Origin: Acidobacteriota bacterium
GTDB taxonomy: Bacteria > Acidobacteriota > Vicinamibacteria > Vicinamibacterales > 2-12-FULL-66-21
Direction of reading: 5' to 3'
Assembly (NCBI GenBank): GCA_020200195.1
Contig: JAIVJE010000113.1
Location: forward strand, 1-8,444
Length of the DNA: 8,444 bases
Below, piece by piece: positions 5,380 through 8,444 of the stretch (position 1 is its first letter; every line of letters starts with the position of its first letter). The position numbers and the translations under genes are program-made. The notes below the pieces were generated by a model, which saw only the letters and a list, made by a program, of their open reading frames with translations, had not been told where the DNA came from and searched no databases.

Positions 5380-5811
5380 ATGGCAGTGACCGTGAAAGAA
5401 ATTACATTGTGGCGGCGCGAGATCGACAATCGGCCCGGAATGCTGTCGCAGGTGCTGGAACCGCTGGCCGGAAGCGCCGCCGATCTCCAGGTGGTGATGG
5501 CGTACCGCTATCCGGGCGACGAAACCAGAGGCGCAGTCGAATTGTTCCCTGTCTCCGGGAAGAAAGTCACCGCCGCTGCGCAGGCGGCTGGCCTGTCGCC
5601 GGCGGGCATACCGGCGCTGCTGATCGAGGGTCCCAACCAGGCGGGCGTCGGTTTCGACACGACGAAGGCGATTGCCGCTGCCGGCATCAACCTCGCGTTT
5701 CTCGTGGCGCAGGTCATTGGTTCGAAGTTTTCTTCCGTCTACGGCTTTGACAGCGAGGCCGATCGCCAGAAGGCGGTAAGCGTTTTGAAGAAGCGTGCAA
5801 GCAAAATCTGA
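5380..5811 (+). CDS. Tandem ACT-domain protein
   Basis: This 143-aa soluble protein appears to consist only of two ACT-like regulatory domains. The first is at about residues 9-60: TLWRREIDNRPGMLSQVLEP, with the RPG turn typical of ACT ligand loops, then DLQVVMAYRYPG and GAVELFPV. The second is at about 78-138: PALLIEGPNQAGVGFDTTKA, AAAGINLAFLVAQVIGSKFS, then FDSEADRQKAVSVLKK. ACT domains bind amino acids or similar small ligands and usually control a linked enzyme. With no catalytic domain here, a role as a free-standing sensor or partner subunit is inferred. The start is set by AAGGAGG at 5367-5373. The TGA (5809-5811) overlaps the ATG of a possible 46-aa ORF (TGATG), which leads into the kinase gene. 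Confidence 0.88.
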   Translation: MAVTVKEITLWRREIDNRPGMLSQVLEPLAGSAADLQVVMAYRYPGDETRGAVELFPVSGKKVTAAAQAAGLSPAGIPALLIEGPNQAGVGFDTTKAIAAAGINLAFLVAQVIGSKFSSVYGFDSEADRQKAVSVLKKRASKI

Positions 5812-5951
5812 TGCTCATCTTCTTTCACGGCGCGCCTTCGCTGGCGGACTTCGCCAGCGTCGGAGCACTGACGATTGTCGTCATCGCGCTACTCCCATGG
5901 GCCGACAGCCTAGGCGCTCGTGAGCCCGGCGGCAGCACTGACTGCGCATGA
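5811..5951 (+). CDS. Possible 46-aa hydrophobic micro-ORF between the ACT gene and the kinase
   Basis: This short frame runs from ATG 5811 to TGA 5949-5951. It begins with the last base of the ACT gene's stop codon (TGATG) and ends overlapping the kinase ATG as ATGA (5948-5951), so it fills the whole gap exactly. The peptide starts MLIFFHGAPSLADF, has a hydrophobic stretch at about 15-30 (ASVGALTIVVIALLPW), and ends in a polar tail, GAREPGGSTDCA. It could be a small single-pass membrane protein or a leader whose translation delivers ribosomes to the kinase start, which has no Shine-Dalgarno of its own. No homologue is recognised, and a frame this short can be open by chance in GC-rich DNA. 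It contains the hairpin at 5839-5859. Confidence 0.35.
   Translation: MLIFFHGAPSLADFASVGALTIVVIALLPWADSLGAREPGGSTDCA
5839..5859 (+). terminator. GC-rich hairpin after the ACT gene, possible weak terminator or attenuator
   Basis: CGCTGGCG (5839-5846) and CGCCAGCG (5852-5859) form a perfect 8-bp stem around a GACTT loop, 27 bases past the ACT-gene stop. No T-run follows, so it is not a standard Rho-independent terminator. It could end or pause transcription between the ACT gene and the kinase gene, or modulate translation of the micro-ORF it lies in. Confidence 0.35.
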
Positions 5952-8444
5952 TTGGCCGAACCATCTCGCACTACCGCATCGAAGAAAAGCTGGGCGAAGG
6001 CGGGATGGGCGTCGTGTATCGAGCGCGGGATCTGAGCCTGATGCGCAGCGTGGCCATCAAGTTTCTTTCCTCCGACGTGACGACCGAGGAGCGGCGGCGC
6101 CGCTTCCAGCAGGAAGCGCAGACCGCATCGTCGTTGAATCACCCGCAGATCCTGTCGGTGTACGAAGCCGGAACGGAGAACGGCCAACAGTATCTGGTAA
6201 CTGAGTACGTCGACGGCTTCACGCTTCGAGACTGGGCGAGCCGCGAGCGTCCATCCGAGCGGCAGATCATCGAAGTAATGATCGGCATCGCCGACGCGCT
6301 TGCGTGTGCCCATCAGGCAGGCATCATCCACCGCGACATCAAGCCGGAGAACATCCTGATTGCGCGGCAGGGGTACGCCAAACTCGCAGATTTCGGTTTG
6401 GCCAAGTTGCTGGAAGCCCAGTCCGGAGGTGCTGACGCCACGAGAACGGCCGTCGCGACGCGGGCGGGAGCCATCCTCGGGAGCGTTCCTTATATGTCGC
6501 CGGAGCAGGCGAATGGGATGCCGGTGGATGCGCGCACCGATGTGTTTTCGTTTGGGACGGTCCTGTACGAATTGTTGGCCGGTCAGCGGCCGTTCGTTGG
6601 AACTTCCGATCCCGATGTGTTGCACGCGATCCTCCATGCGCCTGCACGCCCGCTTGCGGAGGTGCGACCCGACGCACCCCACGACCTACGCCTCGCCGTT
6701 GAGAAGGCCCTCGAGAAAGATCCGGCAGACCGCTATCAGTCTATGCGCGACCTGGTGGTGGATCTGAGGCGTGTGTTGCGGCGGAAAGCGCCCGGCGCCG
6801 TGGCTACCCCTGTCCCTCGATTGCCAAGTCGCCGACTTGGGTGGGCCATGGCAGCGGCCGCCGTTGCTCTGGTGTCGGCACTGGCGCTCTGGCAGCGCCA
6901 GCGGGGCGATGCGCAATGGCAGAACCCACTCGCCAACGCGCGGTTCGAGCGGCTGACGGATTTCGACGGTTCCGAACTGGACGCCGCGATCTCGGCTGAC
7001 GGAAAGTTCGTCGTCTTCCTCTCGGACCGCGACGGGCCGTTCGACGCCTTCGTCAGCCAGGTGGGCAGCGGCGAATTCCTCAATCTCACGAAGGGCCAGA
7101 CGCCGGAGCTGCTCAATGAGATCGTCAGCAATGTCGGGTTTTCCGCTGACGGGGCCCACGTCTGGACTCGCGTCGGCGAGTTCGTTTCACCTGGAGAGCC
7201 GGTGCCTGAGCGCCTCTGGCTAACCCCCACTATGGGCGGCGCTGCTCGACTGTTCCTCGACAGCGCGGTGATGGCGGTGTGGTCGCCCGACGGAAGCAAG
7301 GTCGCCTATCATCAGCCGACGCCGGGCGATCCCATCCATATCGCCGACCGCAATGGGAGCAATCCAACACTGATTTTCGTGGACAAGCCAGGCGGTCACT
7401 GCCACTTCCTGACCTGGTCGCCCGACGCGCGGTTCCTCTATTTCGTGCGCGGCTTCCCACTCAACGAGATGGATGTCTGGCGCGTTCCCGCGACCGGCGG
7501 CGAACCGGAGCGCATCAGCCATCACAACTCGCGAGTGGCGTACCCGGTGCTTCTGAATGAACGCACGCTGATCTACATCGCCACTGCAGACGACGGCACC
7601 GGCCCGTGGCTCTACGCCATGGACCTCGAACGCAGGACGGCCCACCGAGTGAACGTCAGCGTGGAGCAGTACATCTCCATCGCCGCCAGCGCCGAATCTC
7701 CGGGACGGCCCCGCCGCCTGGCGGCCACAGTGTCGAACCCTAGCGTCCACTTGTGGACCGTGCCCATTGCTGGAGGCATCGTCGACGAGTCCGCTGCGAG
7801 CCGCTTCGCTGTTCCCACCGCACGCTCAGCGAGCCCGCGCTTCGGCCCGGACTATCTCGTCTATCTGGCATCGCGAGGGGACAGCAACGGCCTCTGGAAA
7901 TTCAAGGACGGTAGGGCGACCGAATTGTGGCGCGCCATGGACGGCGCGGTCGTCGGCGCCGCCGCAGTCTCGACCGACGGCCGGGAGGTCTGTTTCCCGG
8001 TGCGCCGTCAGGGCCGCACAACCGCGTACTGCACAACCGCCGACGGAACGAACCCGCGGGAGCTCGCAGAGCCGGTCGACGTCCGTGGCCCGTTCTCCTG
8101 GTCGCCAGATGGCAAGTGGATCGCCATCACAGCGGGCCAGCTAGATGGTGCCCGGTTGTTCAAGGTCCCGGTGGACGGCGGCCCTCCGGTCCGTCTAGTG
8201 GACACGTTCGCTTCGAATCCGCTGTGGTCACCGGACGGCGCGTTTATTCTCTATTCCGGATCGCAGATAGGACGGAACGTACCCGTGAAGGCGGTGACGC
8301 CTGAGGGCCAGCCCTATCCTCTTCCGGAACTCTGGGTCTACCGAACCGGCGAGAACTACCGGTTCCTGCCGGGCGGACAGCAGCTGGTCCTCATGCAGGG
8401 TGGATTTCGCCGGCAGAACTTCTCGTTGTTCGATCTGAAGACCG
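5948..8444 (+). CDS. Transmembrane Ser/Thr protein kinase with PD40/TolB-like beta-propeller (3' end cut off)
   Basis: The frame is open for 832 codons to the window edge. Residues about 9-275 are a Hanks-type Ser/Thr kinase with all key elements: glycine loop GEGGMG (16-21), VAIK Lys38, helix-C Glu56, HRDIKPEN (128-135), DFG (148-150) and GSVPYMSPEQ (178-187). It should be catalytically active, phosphorylating Ser/Thr on unknown partners in the cytoplasm. A basic Pro-rich juxtamembrane segment precedes a single helix at about 298-315. Beyond it lies an extracytoplasmic beta-propeller (about 330 onward) with PD40/WD40-like blades such as AAISADGKFVVFLSDRDG, VWSPDGSKVAYH, LTWSPDARFLYFV, FSWSPDGKWIAIT and LWSPDGAFILYS. 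This architecture is typical of acidobacterial receptor kinases, commonly somewhat longer than what is visible, so only the last blade or tail is probably missing. The start matches family N termini (MIG.TISHYRI). It lacks a Shine-Dalgarno and overlaps the micro-ORF stop. Confidence 0.95.
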   Translation, partial: MIGRTISHYRIEEKLGEGGMGVVYRARDLSLMRSVAIKFLSSDVTTEERRRRFQQEAQTASSLNHPQILSVYEAGTENGQQYLVTEYVDGFTLRDWASRERPSERQIIEVMIGIADALACAHQAGIIHRDIKPENILIARQGYAKLADFGLAKLLEAQSGGADATRTAVATRAGAILGSVPYMSPEQANGMPVDARTDVFSFGTVLYELLAGQRPFVGTSDPDVLHAILHAPARPLAEVRPDAPHDLRLAVEKALEKDPADRYQSMRDLVVDLRRVLRRKAPGAVATPVPRLPSRRLGWAMAAAAVALVSALALWQRQRGDAQWQNPLANARFERLTDFDGSELDAAISADGKFVVFLSDRDGPFDAFVSQVGSGEFLNLTKGQTPELLNEIVSNVGFSADGAHVWTRVGEFVSPGEPVPERLWLTPTMGGAARLFLDSAVMAVWSPDGSKVAYHQPTPGDPIHIADRNGSNPTLIFVDKPGGHCHFLTWSPDARFLYFVRGFPLNEMDVWRVPATGGEPERISHHNSRVAYPVLLNERTLIYIATADDGTGPWLYAMDLERRTAHRVNVSVEQYISIAASAESPGRPRRLAATVSNPSVHLWTVPIAGGIVDESAASRFAVPTARSASPRFGPDYLVYLASRGDSNGLWKFKDGRATELWRAMDGAVVGAAAVSTDGREVCFPVRRQGRTTAYCTTADGTNPRELAEPVDVRGPFSWSPDGKWIAITAGQLDGARLFKVPVDGGPPVRLVDTFASNPLWSPDGAFILYSGSQIGRNVPVKAVTPEGQPYPLPELWVYRTGENYRFLPGGQQLVLMQGGFRRQNFSLFDLKT

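Noticed and set aside
5825..6682. Antisense open frame of 285 codons
   Set aside because: It is opposite the kinase domain, which has every catalytic motif. The antisense product has no recognisable domain.

Overview
The window is GC-rich bacterial DNA, densely packed, with every supported gene on the + strand. The gene content points to a soil or sediment Acidobacteriota-type genome, perhaps the Vicinamibacteria. The strongest pointer is a Ser/Thr kinase fused through one membrane helix to a PD40/TolB-like beta-propeller, a fusion greatly expanded in that phylum. DUF1697, DUF5990, DUF4440 and RibD-C-type accessory genes fit the same picture. This taxonomic guess is inference; no rRNA or marker gene is present.

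Layout: (1) 1-371 holds the C-terminal half of a class III adenylate/guanylate cyclase. Its frame is closed by a stop at 78-80, and a different frame is open just upstream, so it looks broken. (2) 373-2479 is a tight run: a DUF1697 protein, a 61-aa basic protein, a putative lipoprotein with a CBM6/CBM35-like sandwich, and an isocitrate lyase/PEP mutase superfamily enzyme. The last three are joined by two ATGA stop/start overlaps. (3) 2543-4418 encodes a DUF5990 protein, an unrecognised membrane-anchored protein behind a near-perfect Shine-Dalgarno, and a RibD-C/dihydrofolate-reductase-like protein with a doubtful start. (4) 4477-5811 encodes a small multi-pass membrane protein, a secreted DUF4440/SnoaL-like protein and a two-ACT-domain protein. 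The ACT gene is preceded by a 14-bp perfect palindrome and a strong Shine-Dalgarno. (5) 5811-5951 is a possible 46-aa hydrophobic ORF. It exactly bridges the largest gap in the window by TGATG and ATGA overlaps and contains an 8-bp-stem hairpin. (6) 5948 to the window end is the kinase-propeller receptor, open across 832 codons and cut by the window edge.

The genes do not form a recognisable pathway. They look like co-directional accessory genes, several translationally coupled, next to a transmembrane signalling kinase. I found no tRNA or rRNA gene, CRISPR array, insertion sequence, phage gene or integron site. The items most worth a second look are the micro-ORF between the ACT gene and the kinase, the palindrome before the ACT gene, and the broken cyclase at the left edge. 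I do not see convincing evidence for a wholly new multi-gene system.
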